A stretch of 64,000 bases of DNA from Metasolibacillus fluoroglycofenilyticus (GCF_003049645.1 NZ_PYWK01000001.1:248001-312000), one strand, 5' to 3'. Shown: positions 1 to 9,727, numbered from the stretch's first letter. The notes: generated by a model from the sequence alone, not told the origin. Program-made: numbers and translations.

Positions 1-1
1 A

Positions 2-628
2 AAAGCCAGTTCTTATCCGAAAGAATTGTCTGGGGGACAACAGCAGCGCGTCGCCTTGGCACGTGCGCTAATTGTCCGTCCCAAAGTGCTGCTGCTAGAT
101 GAGCCATTAAGTGCACTTGATGCACAAATTCGCAAAAAGCTTCAGGTGGACTTGCGCCATATTCAACAGCAGCTTGAGATGACGATGATTTTAGTTACGC
201 ATGACCAAGAAGAGGCGATGGCGATTTCAGACCGTATTTTTGTGATGAATAATGGGCGGATTGCACAGAACGGTACACCAACGGAGATTTATACAAGGCC
301 AAAAAGTGAATTCGTAGCGAATTTCATCGGACATTATAATGTTTTTACGCGCCAAGCATTAGAAAAAATGGTCGGTACAGCATTGCCTGTGACAGGTGAG
401 AAGTTTGCGATTCGTCCAGAGGCCATTCACCTTGAACAGAAAAACGGAGAGATAGGGATTACAGGTATAGCGCAGCACTCATTAATGAGTGGGAATGTGA
501 TTCGTACAACATTTGAAGGTGAAGGCGCGTTTTTAATGGAGCAGCTACATCAGCGTGAGCATAAAATAACGATTGGACAAAAATATACTTGCTATGTTGC
601 AAAGGAAGACGTGGTTGCATTATCATGA
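2..628 (+). CDS. ABC importer ATP-binding protein, 5' truncated by window edge
   Basis: This is the C-terminal part of an ABC ATPase. The open frame runs in from the left edge, so its start lies outside the window. The signature LSGGQQQR, Walker B LLLDEP with a D-loop SALD, and the H-loop VTHDQEEA are visible, followed by about 100 residues that look like a TOBE domain (the IRPEAI stretch). This arrangement is typical of PotA/FbpC/CUT1-type importers. The N-terminal Walker A is not in view. The stop overlaps the DeoR start (ATGA), so the gene is the upstream member of an ATPase-regulator-phosphoesterase operon. The transported substrate cannot be told from this fragment; phosphodiesters, phosphonates, polyamines or iron are all possible for the family. 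Confidence 0.9.
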   Translation, partial: KASSYPKELSGGQQQRVALARALIVRPKVLLLDEPLSALDAQIRKKLQVDLRHIQQQLEMTMILVTHDQEEAMAISDRIFVMNNGRIAQNGTPTEIYTRPKSEFVANFIGHYNVFTRQALEKMVGTALPVTGEKFAIRPEAIHLEQKNGEIGITGIAQHSLMSGNVIRTTFEGEGAFLMEQLHQREHKITIGQKYTCYVAKEDVVALS

Positions 629-1410
629 CGTACGCAAAAATTGAACGCCTTGAATATATTGTGAAACAGCTAGAGGTAGAAGGGAAAATTATCGTTGCTA
701 ATATTGCAGAGGCGTTGCAAGTAGCTCCTGAAACCATCCGCAGAGATTTTGATGAATTAGAGCAGCAAAAATTATTAACGAGAGTGCATGGAGGCGCTGT
801 TAAATATACGAATGTCAGGAACGAGCCTGCTTTTTTACGCAAGCTGCAAATGCAAATGGAGGCAAAGCGCCTAATTGCACGTACGGCAGCTAGTCGTATT
901 CAGAATGGCGATACGATTGTTGTCGATACAGGCACAACGACTGTTCATATTGCAGATTTCTTGCTTGCAGTTGATGATTTAACGGTTGTGACAAATTCTA
1001 TAGCAGCGGCTGTCCAATTTAATTTAGCAATTGAAGAACGTCGTATGACAGGGAAGGTGATTGTGCTTGGTGGGATGACAAATCCGGCGCAATCATCATT
1101 AGTAGGTGCGATGACTATTGAGATGCTAAGCAAGATGAATTTTGATAAAGCCTTTTTATCTTGTGGAGGAATTAGTGATGGAATCGTTTATGACTATGAT
1201 TTAGATGAGTCGTTAGTTTCTAAAAAGATGCTAGAGCAAAGTAAAAAAAGCTATATATTAGCAGATGCTACGAAGCTAAATAGCAAATCCTTTTATCAAA
1301 TTTGTCAGTTGGACGCGTGTGCAGAGGTGATATGTGATCAAGCTTGTCCAACAATGTGGCAAGCATATGAGGAAATTTGGACGTTATGTCATGGAGGGAA
1401 ATTCGGATGA
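625..1410 (+). CDS. DeoR/GlpR-family transcriptional regulator
   Basis: The 261-residue protein begins with a DeoR-type winged helix-turn-helix (residues about 5-60: [14 protein letters not shown], then [14 protein letters not shown] and RVHGGAV). A sugar-phosphate sensor domain follows, with the family's DTGTTT and LGG elements. DeoR proteins usually repress a neighbouring catabolic or uptake operon and are released by a phosphorylated intermediate. The ATG at 625 is chosen because it overlaps the preceding stop as ATGA and fits the family N-terminus. The next gene begins by the same ATGA overlap, so three proteins are translationally coupled. The effector is probably the product of the downstream PHP enzyme or its substrate; that is inference. 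Confidence 0.9.
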   Translation: MTYAKIERLEYIVKQLEVEGKIIVANIAEALQVAPETIRRDFDELEQQKLLTRVHGGAVKYTNVRNEPAFLRKLQMQMEAKRLIARTAASRIQNGDTIVVDTGTTTVHIADFLLAVDDLTVVTNSIAAAVQFNLAIEERRMTGKVIVLGGMTNPAQSSLVGAMTIEMLSKMNFDKAFLSCGGISDGIVYDYDLDESLVSKKMLEQSKKSYILADATKLNSKSFYQICQLDACAEVICDQACPTMWQAYEEIWTLCHGGKFG

Positions 1411-2420
1411 TTGATTATCATGTACATTTGGAGGAGGGGCCCTACTCGTTTCGCTGGTTAGAGCGTACTGCACAAGCACTACAGACTTGTGGGGAGGGTA
1501 GAGGATATCGTCAAACGATAGAGCGCCAAGTGCAAGTATTATCCGAGCGATTACAAAAGGGGTGCTATAGTGAGGAATGGCTCGATTTATATTTACAGCA
1601 AGCAAAGCAATTAGGCTTGCGTGAGGTTGGCATTGTAGACCATTTATATCGCTTTAAAGAAACCCGTGCTTATTTTGAGCGCCATATGGTATTAGATGAG
1701 CAGCATGAATATGGTGGATTGCAGCGTTATTGGTTAGAGCGAGTTATGACGGAAAATATAGAGCCATTTGTAGTAGCAATTCAGCATGCCAAAACAAAAT
1801 GGCGTGAACAAGGTGTAGAGCTAAAGCTAGGCATCGAGGCTGATTATTTTATTGGCGGCGAAGAGGAGTTGGCTGGGCTGTTACAAGGATATCCATGGGA
1901 TTTTGTCATTGGTTCGGTCCATTTTGTGGATGGTTGGGGCTTCGATAATCCACAGACAGCGTATGTTTTTGAGGGCATGGATGATGTGACATTACAGTGT
2001 TATTATGAGCGTTTTTTTACGACGGTTGAAAGTATGATTAAGTCCAAGCTATTCGATTTCGTTGCACATTTAGATAATTTTAAAGTGTTTAATTATAAGG
2101 TGCAGGACGAGGCATTTTTAGGTGCGGCATATGAGCGGATTGCTAAGGCACTTGTGACGACAAAAACGGCGACAGAAATTAATGCAGGCTTGTATTATCG
2201 CTATCCCGTAAAAGAAATGTGCCCAGGTCCACAGTTTTTACAAGTGTTATTAGCGCACGGTGTTGAGTTTACTGTTTCATCCGATTCGCATTTTCCAGAT
2301 GATTTAGGGAAGTACACATTTGACAATGCACAGCAATTGAAAAGCGCGGGTGTTTCTTCATTAGTCACTTTCGATAAGCGTGAAAAGCGCTATTTAGAGA
2401 TTTTGGGACAAACAAAATAA
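1407..2420 (+). CDS. PHP-domain phosphoesterase (HisJ-like)
   Basis: A 337-residue PHP-fold protein. The N-terminal metal motif DYHVHLEEG, VDH near residue 80, GIEADYF, GSVHFVDGW, AHLD and the C-terminal SSDSH together form the usual multi-metal site of histidinol-phosphatase-type PHP enzymes. No other histidine gene is nearby, and it is co-operonic with an ABC ATPase and a DeoR repressor. I therefore infer that it hydrolyses an imported phosphoester rather than histidinol phosphate. The start at 1407 overlaps the previous stop as ATGA and has a GGAGGG site about 10 bases upstream, inside the end of the previous gene. The window shows no other member after it; a palindromic terminator lies at 2459. 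Confidence 0.85.
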   Translation: MIDYHVHLEEGPYSFRWLERTAQALQTCGEGRGYRQTIERQVQVLSERLQKGCYSEEWLDLYLQQAKQLGLREVGIVDHLYRFKETRAYFERHMVLDEQHEYGGLQRYWLERVMTENIEPFVVAIQHAKTKWREQGVELKLGIEADYFIGGEEELAGLLQGYPWDFVIGSVHFVDGWGFDNPQTAYVFEGMDDVTLQCYYERFFTTVESMIKSKLFDFVAHLDNFKVFNYKVQDEAFLGAAYERIAKALVTTKTATEINAGLYYRYPVKEMCPGPQFLQVLLAHGVEFTVSSDSHFPDDLGKYTFDNAQQLKSAGVSSLVTFDKREKRYLEILGQTK

Positions 2421-2458
2421 ATGGTGGCTATTCAAGCTACTCAAAATGCAAAGGAGCT

Positions 2459-2493
2459 GTCCAAAAAGCCGTGCATAGCCGGCATTTTGGACA
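2459..2493. terminator. palindromic terminator of the GTCCAAAA/TTTTGGAC family
   Basis: The arms TGTCCAAAA and TTTTGGACA enclose a GC-rich loop. The T-run is weak, so termination strength is uncertain. The same dyad, with small changes, recurs at the ends of many genes in this window. Confidence 0.6.
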
Positions 2494-2530
2494 AGAGCGA
2501 TGATGTTTCGCAAAATGTTGATTCATATAA

Positions 2531-3070
2531 AGTGAACCTTCAATCAGTGGGGGGTCTTATCCCCACTGATTGGTAGTTTCACCATTCGGGTTTTTACAGA
2601 CTGTTTGCCCTCCTCTTAAACATTTTGATTTCACCTGCTGTTTTGAGATGGGGGTCTTACAGCATGTTAATACGGGATAAAGTGAACCTTCAATCAGTGG
2701 GGGGTCTTATCCCCACTGATTGGTAGTTTCACCATTCGGGTTTTTACAGACTGTTTGACCCCCTCTTAAACATTTTGATTTCACCTGCTGTTTTGAGATG
2801 GGGGTCTTACAGCCTGTTAATACGGGATAAAGTGAACCTTCAATCAGTGGGGGGCTTTGCACACCCCCACTGATTGGTGATAGAGGAACACAAGCTAGGA
2901 TCTTCGCATCCTGCGAAAACGCTTGTGTGACCAACATCGTGTTGGCCTCATTCTTAGTTTTTACAGGCTGTTTGATCCCCCACTTAAACATCTTGTTTTT
3001 ATCTGCTGTTTTGAAGTGGGGGTATTACAGCCTGCTCCTGCGGTTACTCGTCGCAAACAAATTTGTTAAT
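2531..3070 (+). repeat. family A intergenic repeat: two tandem 150-bp units plus a diverged third copy
   Basis: The phrase AGTGAACCTTCAATCAGTGG recurs at 2531, 2681 and 2831, an exact 150-bp period. Each unit carries a hairpin formed by CAATCAGTGGGG and CCCCACTGATTGG and a tail ending TTAATACGGGATAA. The third copy carries about 80 extra bases, including a CCAACATCGTGTTGG hairpin at 2931, and the middle of the unit is altered. An isolated related copy lies at 12190-12410. A reading frame on the minus strand exists here, but its codons simply follow the repeat and I do not call it a gene. No transposase or terminal target duplication is visible. Confidence 0.85.
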
Positions 3071-3103
3071 ACGGGATAAACAGATAACGCCTCTTTTAAA
3101 AAT

Positions 3104-3212
3104 GGGATGAACATCGGCTTTAGCAGTGTTATCCTTCAATAAAAGGGAAGCGATGAAAACATTGATTTCAATGCAGTGTCAAAACAAAATGGACTTTTCT
3201 TACAACTCCTTT
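3104..3212 (+). repeat. family A tail module (GGGATGAACAT...CAAAATGGACTTTTC)
   Basis: This segment of about 105 bp follows the 150-bp repeats. It also occurs at 12429-12533 and 49529-49632 in the same orientation, degenerate at 24826-24915, and inverted at 9568-9690 and 51943-52050. It contains the recognisable strings CTTTAGCAGTGT and AAGGGAAGCGATGAAAAC. It can occur without the 150-bp part, so it is a separable module. Confidence 0.75.
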
Positions 3213-3232
3213 TGAAATGTACTAAAAATGCT

Positions 3233-4108
3233 CTACGCTTCAATAGATTTTGAAAAATACTCAATAAGAAAAGTGCAAAATTCCTGAGCTGCTGCTGTTC
3301 TATAGCGTCCTTTTAATTCAACCAATTCATAAGTTCTGCGGCAAACTGGGTCGGTTATTTTTAGTTTCACAAGATCATCATCCATTTTGCAGGAACCAAC
3401 AAAGGCGATGCCAAGCCCTGCACGCACAAGACTTGCAATCGATTCAGCATCATCGGCTTCGCAGACAACATGGGGTGTGAATCCAGCTTTTTGACAAAGT
3501 ATTTTATTCATTTGTTCAAGTGGATGTCCTTTTCTGTAGTTAATAAAGTTTTCCTCTGTTACCTCTTTTAAAGAAATGCTGTCTCGGTCGGCAAATCTGT
3601 GACCACGCGGGACACCTAAATAAATTACCTCACTTAATATAGGAATTGCTGTAACATCTATCCTTTGTATTTTGGCTGGTGTAAAAAGGAAGTCTACATC
3701 AGGGTCATCAATAAGCTGTAACATTGAATCCATAGAAGCTTGTGATATGCGAAAATTTATATCAGGATATAGGGAAAGAAAACGATTCATTGGCTTCGTT
3801 AATCGGTCGATTTGTGAAGCGACAATGTATATACTTCCTCGTCCCACTCCAGCACGGTCTGCCACCTCTCTTTTTCCTTCCTCTAAAATTTTAAGAGCGG
3901 CATCAACCCTTTGTAGAAACTGTTTCCCAATAGAGTTAAGCTGTATTTTTCGACCTTTTCGATCAAATAATTGTACACCTAATTCACTTTCAAGTCGTGC
4001 AATCATTTGGCTAAGAGCAGGTTGAGCAATATGAAGCTCTTCTGCTGCCTTGGTCATATGCTCTAGTTGCGCGACTTTTCGAAAATAATATAGCTGTAAT
4101 AATTCCAT
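3233..4108 (-). CDS. LysR-family transcriptional regulator
   Basis: A 291-residue LysR regulator. The N-terminal winged helix (residues 1-60) has the family pattern: LLQLYYFRKVAQ, then PALSQMIARLE, then LFDRKGRKIQLN. A periplasmic-binding-like effector domain follows from about residue 90. The start at 4108 is preceded by a GGGGG ribosome site. It is transcribed divergently from the efflux gene at 4227 across a 118-bp gap holding a T-N11-A-type palindrome, so it most likely controls that pump and itself. The effector is unknown. Confidence 0.92.
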   Translation of the reverse strand: MELLQLYYFRKVAQLEHMTKAAEELHIAQPALSQMIARLESELGVQLFDRKGRKIQLNSIGKQFLQRVDAALKILEEGKREVADRAGVGRGSIYIVASQIDRLTKPMNRFLSLYPDINFRISQASMDSMLQLIDDPDVDFLFTPAKIQRIDVTAIPILSEVIYLGVPRGHRFADRDSISLKEVTEENFINYRKGHPLEQMNKILCQKAGFTPHVVCEADDAESIASLVRAGLGIAFVGSCKMDDDLVKLKITDPVCRRTYELVELKGRYRTAAAQEFCTFLIEYFSKSIEA

Positions 4109-4125
4109 TTATTCAGCCCCCCTTA

Positions 4126-4141
4126 ATAACTTTAATGTTAT
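4126..4141. promoter_or_regulatory. candidate LysR operator
   Basis: ATAAC-N6-GTTAT is an interrupted palindrome with the T-N11-A spacing typical of LysR sites. It sits between the divergent regulator and efflux gene, 17 bases upstream of the regulator start. The assignment rests on position and pattern only. Confidence 0.45.
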
Positions 4142-4226
4142 AAGTTCATCTGTAAAATTGTATTTTTTATTATTTATAAAAGATTGTAGAATAAATCAAA
4201 AATACTAGCAACTTTAGGGGTGGGGG

Positions 4227-5591
4227 ATGAAAATGGAGAATACACATTTAAAAAGACATAGGGATAAGCTGCTCATTACATTAATGTTTACACTTATTAT
4301 CTCCGTAATGAATGCGACTGCCTTTAATATTGTTATTCCGCAAGTAAGCGAAGCGTTTCGTATGACTACAGCACAGGGAAGTTGGATTACCTCAATTTAT
4401 ATTCTTGTTTTTGCTATTGGAACAGTAATATATGGCAAACTGGCTGATATCTATAAATTAAAAAATCTAGTGACAGTTGGTTTTATATTATGTGCTGTTG
4501 GTTCTATTATTGGCGCAAGCGCACAGGTGTTTCCACTTGTCTTGACTGGTCGTTTCATCCAAGCAGCAGGCGCCTCTGTTAGCCCGGCAATAGCAATGAT
4601 TATTCCGGTTCGTTATTTTAGTCAGGAAGAACGTGGTAGAGCTTTAGGCATTGCCTCGATAGGTACTGCACTTGGCTCTGTAGTGGGGCCGATTGTTTCC
4701 GCACTAACGGTAAGTGTTTTTGGTTGGAGATGGTTATTTTATATATCAATTTTATTTTTGTTCACAATCCCTTTTTTTCGTAAATATTTAGAAGATGACC
4801 AAAAGAAAAGAACTAGATTCGACTGGCAAGGAGGTGGTATTTTCGCTGCTGCCATAGCACTTGTTATGCTGAGTATAACAAAGGAAGTTTGGCAGTTTGC
4901 TCTTATAGGTATAGTAGTGCTTAGTTTGTTTATCATCAGAATACATTTGGCGGCAGACCCCTTCATTCAACCGACACTTTTGAAAAATAAGCGTTATACT
5001 TTAGGGCTTGCAATCGCTTTTTTGACGAATGGTACGGGCTATTCTATTTTCTTTCTCAGCCCCTTGTTATTATTTAATGTGAATCATTTAGACCCGGGTT
5101 TAATTGGTTTGACAATGGTACCTGCTGCACTTGTAACGGCTTTATTCAGCTTTAAGAGTGGTAAATTGGCGGATACAAAAGGAAATGCCTATGTTTTTAA
5201 TATAGGTACAGCCCTGTTAGTGACTTTTTTTCTTCTCGTAATTTTGTTTGTTGGAGCGTCGCATATATTTATTTCGTTATTTCTTATTTTTGGAAACTTA
5301 GGTCACACCTTTATTACAATTGCCTTATTCAATGCAATATCTAGAACTCTTTCGGCACAAGAAGCTGGACTTGGGATGGGTCTTTTAGCTATGTTGAACT
5401 TTATCTCTAACGCCATAGCGGCCGCTATTTTTAGTAAAATGGTCGATATGCAATTTTTACAAATATGGAATCCCTTGAATCATTCTCAAAACAGTATTAG
5501 GTACAGTAACATTTTTTTATGTCTCTTGCTATTGCAAATAGGCATCTTTCTTTACTACTCAAGGTGGTCTAAACATGAAAAGGAAAAATAG
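4227..5591 (+). CDS. MFS efflux transporter, DHA2 (Tet(K)/Tet(L)-like) type
   Basis: A 454-residue, very hydrophobic protein of a length usual for the 14-helix drug:proton antiporter-2 group. Recognisable features are YGKLADIY after the second helix, GRFIQAAGAS, the VVGP motif of helix 5, GWRWLFYIS, and QEAGLGMGLL near residue 380, which resembles Tet(L)/Tet(K). The start ATG has GGGGTGGGGG just upstream. The divergent LysR gene probably regulates it. Substrate is not predictable from sequence; tetracycline export should not be assumed. Confidence 0.85.
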   Translation: MKMENTHLKRHRDKLLITLMFTLIISVMNATAFNIVIPQVSEAFRMTTAQGSWITSIYILVFAIGTVIYGKLADIYKLKNLVTVGFILCAVGSIIGASAQVFPLVLTGRFIQAAGASVSPAIAMIIPVRYFSQEERGRALGIASIGTALGSVVGPIVSALTVSVFGWRWLFYISILFLFTIPFFRKYLEDDQKKRTRFDWQGGGIFAAAIALVMLSITKEVWQFALIGIVVLSLFIIRIHLAADPFIQPTLLKNKRYTLGLAIAFLTNGTGYSIFFLSPLLLFNVNHLDPGLIGLTMVPAALVTALFSFKSGKLADTKGNAYVFNIGTALLVTFFLLVILFVGASHIFISLFLIFGNLGHTFITIALFNAISRTLSAQEAGLGMGLLAMLNFISNAIAAAIFSKMVDMQFLQIWNPLNHSQNSIRYSNIFLCLLLLQIGIFLYYSRWSKHEKEK

Positions 5592-5814
5592 CGCACAAAA
5601 CTTCAGTATGCTCATTGAATTCTATATTGTTAAGGCTTATCCTTAGAAAATTGCTATACGAAGCACTGTGACAAATAACGCAGTAGGGTCATCCTGTGAA
5701 AGAAATGTTTCTTCTAGTGCTGTACCCTTAAAGATTGTGGTCTGAGCGTAATCTCGATATTTCACATATTCTGTTAGAATAATGTAAAAGTAAGCAGTGG
5801 GGGATGATTAGGTA

Positions 5815-6252
5815 GTGAAAAATTTTTCTTGGATAAAAGGTCTCATTTTTGGTGTTGTGCTTTCATTTGTAACTGCATTGTTATTTATGCTAATAGGACA
5901 AGCTTGGGCTGGCGGGATAACCTCTTTTTGGGGAGAAAGTTGGTTGTACTTCTCTGTAATAATTCCTTTTGCGATTGCTTTTTCAATATTAGGCGGATAT
6001 TTCCAAAATAAAAAAGGTTTATCAAATAAAAGGCTATGGCTTATAAGTCTTCTATGTGCATTTTTAGTCACCTTATACAGCGGAACAATTGGAGCTATTT
6101 TTGGTGAGACTATCGTTAGAGGTGGGATGGAAACGATAAACATTGAGGGTACATTAGTCTGGGGTACAATCTATGCTATTATATTGCTTCCTCTTACTAC
6201 GCCATTTGCAAGACTACTGATAGGGGTTTTTTACAAAATTATTGGGAGATAA
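5815..6252 (+). CDS. small multi-spanning membrane protein of unknown function
   Basis: A 145-residue protein with four likely membrane segments (residues about 8-28, 43-64, 78-100 and 118-140). The GTG start is supported by a GTGGGGGATGA ribosome site 8-13 bases upstream; no in-frame ATG lies nearby. I do not recognise a family or catalytic motif. It is transcribed alone, with a strong terminator at 6322. Position downstream of the efflux gene, with a gap of 220 bases, gives no clear functional link. Confidence 0.7.
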   Translation: MKNFSWIKGLIFGVVLSFVTALLFMLIGQAWAGGITSFWGESWLYFSVIIPFAIAFSILGGYFQNKKGLSNKRLWLISLLCAFLVTLYSGTIGAIFGETIVRGGMETINIEGTLVWGTIYAIILLPLTTPFARLLIGVFYKIIGR

Positions 6253-6321
6253 TCAAATAATGCTGAAAAGCTCGGGCATATCTTCTTTAGTAATATGAAA
6301 AGCAATAATTGAAGACTTAGC

Positions 6322-6364
6322 AGGCTGTTGGGAGACGGATTAATATCTAGTATCCCAACAGCCT
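6322..6364 (+). terminator. intrinsic terminator
   Basis: Perfect 12-bp arms AGGCTGTTGGGA and TCCCAACAGCCT flank a 19-base loop and are followed by ATTT. The dyad lies 70 bases after the small membrane-protein gene. Confidence 0.75.
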
Positions 6365-6497
6365 ATTTGCGTTATTTCCCTTGCTTAGAATTTGTTGAGC
6401 TTAATATATTAAAATACTGTCTGTCTATCTTTTGAAAGTAAAAGTAGTAGTTGCATATATTTTTGCGAATTTAGATAAATGAAAGGTGAGGGAATTT

Positions 6498-8009
6498 GTG
6501 CAAAATAAAAAGAATTATTTAATGCTGCAGCTAGCCATTTTGACAACTGGAATCAATTTGCTTGTTTTTATACTAGCAAAGTTTTTTCATTTATTTGAAG
6601 GACATAATTCACACGGAACGATTGCTGAAGTAACAACAGCTATTATCGTTGGCAGATATATATTTTTTATTATCCCCTTATTATTTTTAGCATGGAGTAT
6701 TGTACTTTATGTAAAAAATTCAGCGCATCATTTATTGCCGTTGATTAATACATTAGTTCAAACATTTGGCAGTATGGCGATTATAAGCAGTGCTGGGGGT
6801 GGCGTGGAGTTCCACTTTTCGATTTTTATGGTGTTGGCAATTATCGCCTACTATGAGCAAGTGCGATTAATGATGTTAATGACTGTTCTATTTGCTATAC
6901 AGCATATTGCAGGCTATTTGTTCATTCCGCAGCTTGTGTTTGGAACAGATGAGTATCCTTTTTTAATGCTCGCTATACATGCGATATTTTTATTAGTAAC
7001 GAGCTATGCGACGATTAAGCAAATTTTGTCGAAAAATGCGATTACAAAGCAATTGGAGGAGGAGAAAAATATAAAAGAAGAGCGCTTACTTCTTTTAGTG
7101 CAGCAGGTTGAACAGTTGTCCGAGCGCATTCAATCCGCCTCGAAGAATGTATCAAATAAATCCGAACAAAATTTGAAATTTAATATAGCGATGGAGCAGT
7201 CATTTGACGAGGTGACAGGAGGAATGTCCATGCAAATTGATTCAATCCAACATATGAATGATAATCTTGGACGCATTCATCATTCAATTGAAAAAACATT
7301 CGATTCTTTCGAAGAAATTCAGACAGAGGCAAGGACAACAGAAAAAGCAGTAACTGAAAGCTATAAAATGATTGAGAAAATTCAAGGGCAAAACCAAAAT
7401 GTCTTACAAGCAACTTCCATTATCGTTTCATCTATGCAATCATTACAGCAAGCCACAGTCGAGGCACAAAGCATGACAAGCCTTATTCAAGCAATTGCTG
7501 ACCAAACCAATTTGCTTTCATTAAATGCATCGATTGAAGCGGCGAGAGCAGGGGAGCATGGCAAAGGATTTGCAGTTGTGGCGGATGAGATTCGCAAATT
7601 ATCTGATCAAAGTCGAAGTGCAGCAGAGGAAATCCAAGCTATTATTACAACGATTGGTCAAGAAAGCGAAGCCAATGTTACCCACGTAAACACCGGACAA
7701 GAAGCTATTCAGCAATCAGCGACTAATATTGAATCATTCGCTACAGATTTTGGAAAGATGCATCACATGATTCAACAAATGCTTAACTATATTTTCGAAA
7801 TGAATAATAGAATGACAAACATTCATCAAGATACGAGTGATGTAACGGAAAATATGCAGCAAGTTTTAGCTGTAACTGAAAAAGGATTCGGTGCAGTAGA
7901 GAAATTGAGAGCTATCGGTGAAAATCAAACTGAATCAGCGAAACAAATCGATAAGGAAATTGAAGAGCTTGGGGAACTAAGCTCTTCATTGCAGCAGCAA
8001 TTTTCATAG
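6498..8009 (+). CDS. methyl-accepting chemotaxis protein, membrane-embedded sensor type
   Basis: About 503 residues. The N-terminal 175 residues form several hydrophobic helices with only short loops, so there is no large extracellular sensor. A long coiled coil and the conserved signalling hairpin follow ([20 protein letters not shown], then [14 protein letters not shown]). This tip contacts CheA and CheW. The GTG at 6498 is chosen because AAGGTGAGGGA sits upstream at good spacing; an upstream in-frame GTG at 6486 overlaps that site. The stimulus is unknown. No HAMP domain is obvious between the membrane block and the coiled coil. Confidence 0.9.
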   Translation: MQNKKNYLMLQLAILTTGINLLVFILAKFFHLFEGHNSHGTIAEVTTAIIVGRYIFFIIPLLFLAWSIVLYVKNSAHHLLPLINTLVQTFGSMAIISSAGGGVEFHFSIFMVLAIIAYYEQVRLMMLMTVLFAIQHIAGYLFIPQLVFGTDEYPFLMLAIHAIFLLVTSYATIKQILSKNAITKQLEEEKNIKEERLLLLVQQVEQLSERIQSASKNVSNKSEQNLKFNIAMEQSFDEVTGGMSMQIDSIQHMNDNLGRIHHSIEKTFDSFEEIQTEARTTEKAVTESYKMIEKIQGQNQNVLQATSIIVSSMQSLQQATVEAQSMTSLIQAIADQTNLLSLNASIEAARAGEHGKGFAVVADEIRKLSDQSRSAAEEIQAIITTIGQESEANVTHVNTGQEAIQQSATNIESFATDFGKMHHMIQQMLNYIFEMNNRMTNIHQDTSDVTENMQQVLAVTEKGFGAVEKLRAIGENQTESAKQIDKEIEELGELSSSLQQQFS

Positions 8010-8027
8010 GGCAGAAATTTAAGAGGG

Positions 8028-8064
8028 GCATCCAAAAAGTCGTGCATCGCCGGCATTTTGGACG
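8028..8064. terminator. palindromic terminator between convergent genes
   Basis: Arms GCATCCAAAA and TTTTGGACGC with a GC-rich loop, followed by CCTTTT. It lies between the convergent chemoreceptor and MATE genes and can serve both. Confidence 0.6.
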
Positions 8065-8093
8065 CCTTTTCTAAATTGTGTGTAAATTGTGTG

Positions 8094-8106
8094 GGTGCCT
8101 GGCACC
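8094..8106. repeat. GGTGCCTGGCACC palindrome, copy 1
   Basis: A near-perfect 13-bp palindrome abutting the stop codon of the MATE gene, preceded by AAATTGTGTG. A second copy with the same AAATTGTGTG prefix is at 9784-9795, on the other side of the same gene. Confidence 0.6.
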
Positions 8107-9452
8107 TATGCTTTTGCTGTGACGATGGCGTAGCGCTCCCATTTACGGCTTTTCCAACGCAGTAGTACAAGTATTGCGCGTAGCCATTCGTCTGCGGAGA
8201 TTGCTAGCCAGACGCCGACAAGTCCCATATCCAATACGAAGACGAATAAATAGCCAAGTGGTAGGCTCATGCAAATCATCGAAATAAAGCCAATTTTTAC
8301 GGGGAAGCGTGCGTCGCCTGAAGCACGCAATGCGTTAATAATTGTAATATTAATCGTCCGCCCTGTTTCTAGCAAAATGCTTAAAAGTAATACAGATGAA
8401 CCAATTGCTATAATCTCTGGGTTTTTAGTAAATAGTCCAACAAGTTGCTCACGGAAAATTGTGACGGCCGCAACCATTACAAGCGTAAATATTAAAGCTG
8501 TTTTCACGCTAAACCAGCCGCGCTTATAGGCGATGTTTTGCTCTCCAGCCCCAACATGACGACCTATTAAAATGGCAGTTCCCATTCCGATAGCCATGGC
8601 AAATAAATAGGTAAACATCGAAATATTGACGACGTATTGACGTGCAGCAAGAGAGGCTGCTCCTATATACGTAACATAATATAAAAAGACGATTTGCGCT
8701 GTTTGATATAATACTTGCTCCAAAGCTGAAGGAATACCGATTTGTAAAATCTTCTTAATATAGTCTTTAGAGAAAGTATAGTAATATTGTAATTTCACAC
8801 GGACCTCAAGCGCTTGATAGAGCAGCCAGAAAAATACGATGACAGCAAGTGCGCGGCTAATCACTGAGGAAATAGCGGCCCCTTCTACACCCATTGCAGG
8901 TGCACCGAATTTCCCGAAAATCAAAATATAGTTCAAAATTAAGTGTATAACATTCATCCCGAGCGAGACGTACATCGTTTGCTTTGTCCAGCCATTAACA
9001 CGAATAATAGCTGAGAGCGAATTAATTAAAGCCTGTAAGAAAATAAAGCCCCCAACAATAGCTAGATAACTTTGTGCAAATATCAGTACGTTACCTTGTA
9101 AATTCATCATCGTCATAATATTATTTGAGAATAAAATGAAGAGAATACTCATTACAATGCCGACACAAAGATTAAGTGAAACAGACAATGCTGAAATTTT
9201 AGACGCTTCCTTCAAGCGCTTCGAGCCTAAATATTGTGAAACGACAATTGATGCGCCTGAACCAACGACACCTAATATTAAAATGGCAATTTGGATATAT
9301 TGATTGGCCGCTCCTACCCCAGCAACAGCCTCATCGGAAACTGCACTAAGCATCAACGTATCTGCAAGCCCCATTAGCATAAATAAAAATAGCTCTAAAA
9401 AGAGTGGCCAAGTTAATTGAAATAGACCAAGCTCCTTGCTTTTTTTAGCCAT
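8106..9452 (-). CDS. MATE-family multidrug efflux transporter
   Basis: A 448-residue hydrophobic protein in the usual length range for MATE exporters, expected to have twelve helices in two homologous halves. Typical elements are WPLFLELFLFMLMGLADTLM near the N-terminus, VGAANQ, GSGASIVVSQYLG and, in the second half, MAIGMGTAILIGRHVGAG. It probably exports cationic compounds using a sodium or proton gradient. It is monocistronic on the minus strand. The next sequence upstream is repeat-derived. Confidence 0.92.
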   Translation of the reverse strand: MAKKSKELGLFQLTWPLFLELFLFMLMGLADTLMLSAVSDEAVAGVGAANQYIQIAILILGVVGSGASIVVSQYLGSKRLKEASKISALSVSLNLCVGIVMSILFILFSNNIMTMMNLQGNVLIFAQSYLAIVGGFIFLQALINSLSAIIRVNGWTKQTMYVSLGMNVIHLILNYILIFGKFGAPAMGVEGAAISSVISRALAVIVFFWLLYQALEVRVKLQYYYTFSKDYIKKILQIGIPSALEQVLYQTAQIVFLYYVTYIGAASLAARQYVVNISMFTYLFAMAIGMGTAILIGRHVGAGEQNIAYKRGWFSVKTALIFTLVMVAAVTIFREQLVGLFTKNPEIIAIGSSVLLLSILLETGRTINITIINALRASGDARFPVKIGFISMICMSLPLGYLFVFVLDMGLVGVWLAISADEWLRAILVLLRWKSRKWERYAIVTAKA

Positions 9453-9567
9453 AAAAAGCCTCTTTTCTTTGTAATATCAATTCAAAACAACATGTATCGT
9501 ACCACATTCTTTCTAGAAAGTCGCTAACTATATTTCGAGAGACGAAAAGAAATCGTTTTCAGGCTGT

Positions 9568-9690
9568 GCGTAAAATCTATTTTGTTTGGACAAAGCATTG
9601 AAAGAAAGGTTTTCGTCGCTTCATTTCTAGCTGAAGGTAAAGAGCGCTAAAGCCACTGTCCAGCACACTTTCAAAAGAGACTCACGCTAT
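9568..9690 (-). repeat. family A tail module, inverted and degenerate
   Basis: Read on the minus strand this matches the 3104-3212 module (GGCTTTAGCGCTCTTTACC, AAGCGACGAAAACC, CAAACAAAATAGATTTT). It fills most of the 390-bp gap between the MATE gene and topB, where I see no gene. The rest of the gap holds the dyad at 9728-9764 and the palindrome at 9784. Confidence 0.6.
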
Positions 9691-9727
9691 TTATATGAGC
9701 AAATGTTTTTGTTAAATATAATGGCTT

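Noticed and set aside
2531-2830. Possible CRISPR array, because of regular repeats
   Set aside because: Repeat units are contiguous 150-bp tandem copies without short direct repeats and unique spacers; no cas genes.
2707-2991. 94-codon minus-strand frame in the family A repeat, with a related frame at 12320-12532
   Set aside because: The codons follow the repeat, including its non-coding hairpins. No ribosome site, and the frame is not preserved between copies outside the shared DNA.
4227-5591. Tetracycline resistance gene
   Set aside because: Resembles Tet(L)/Tet(K) in architecture and some motifs but is divergent in sequence; substrate cannot be assigned.
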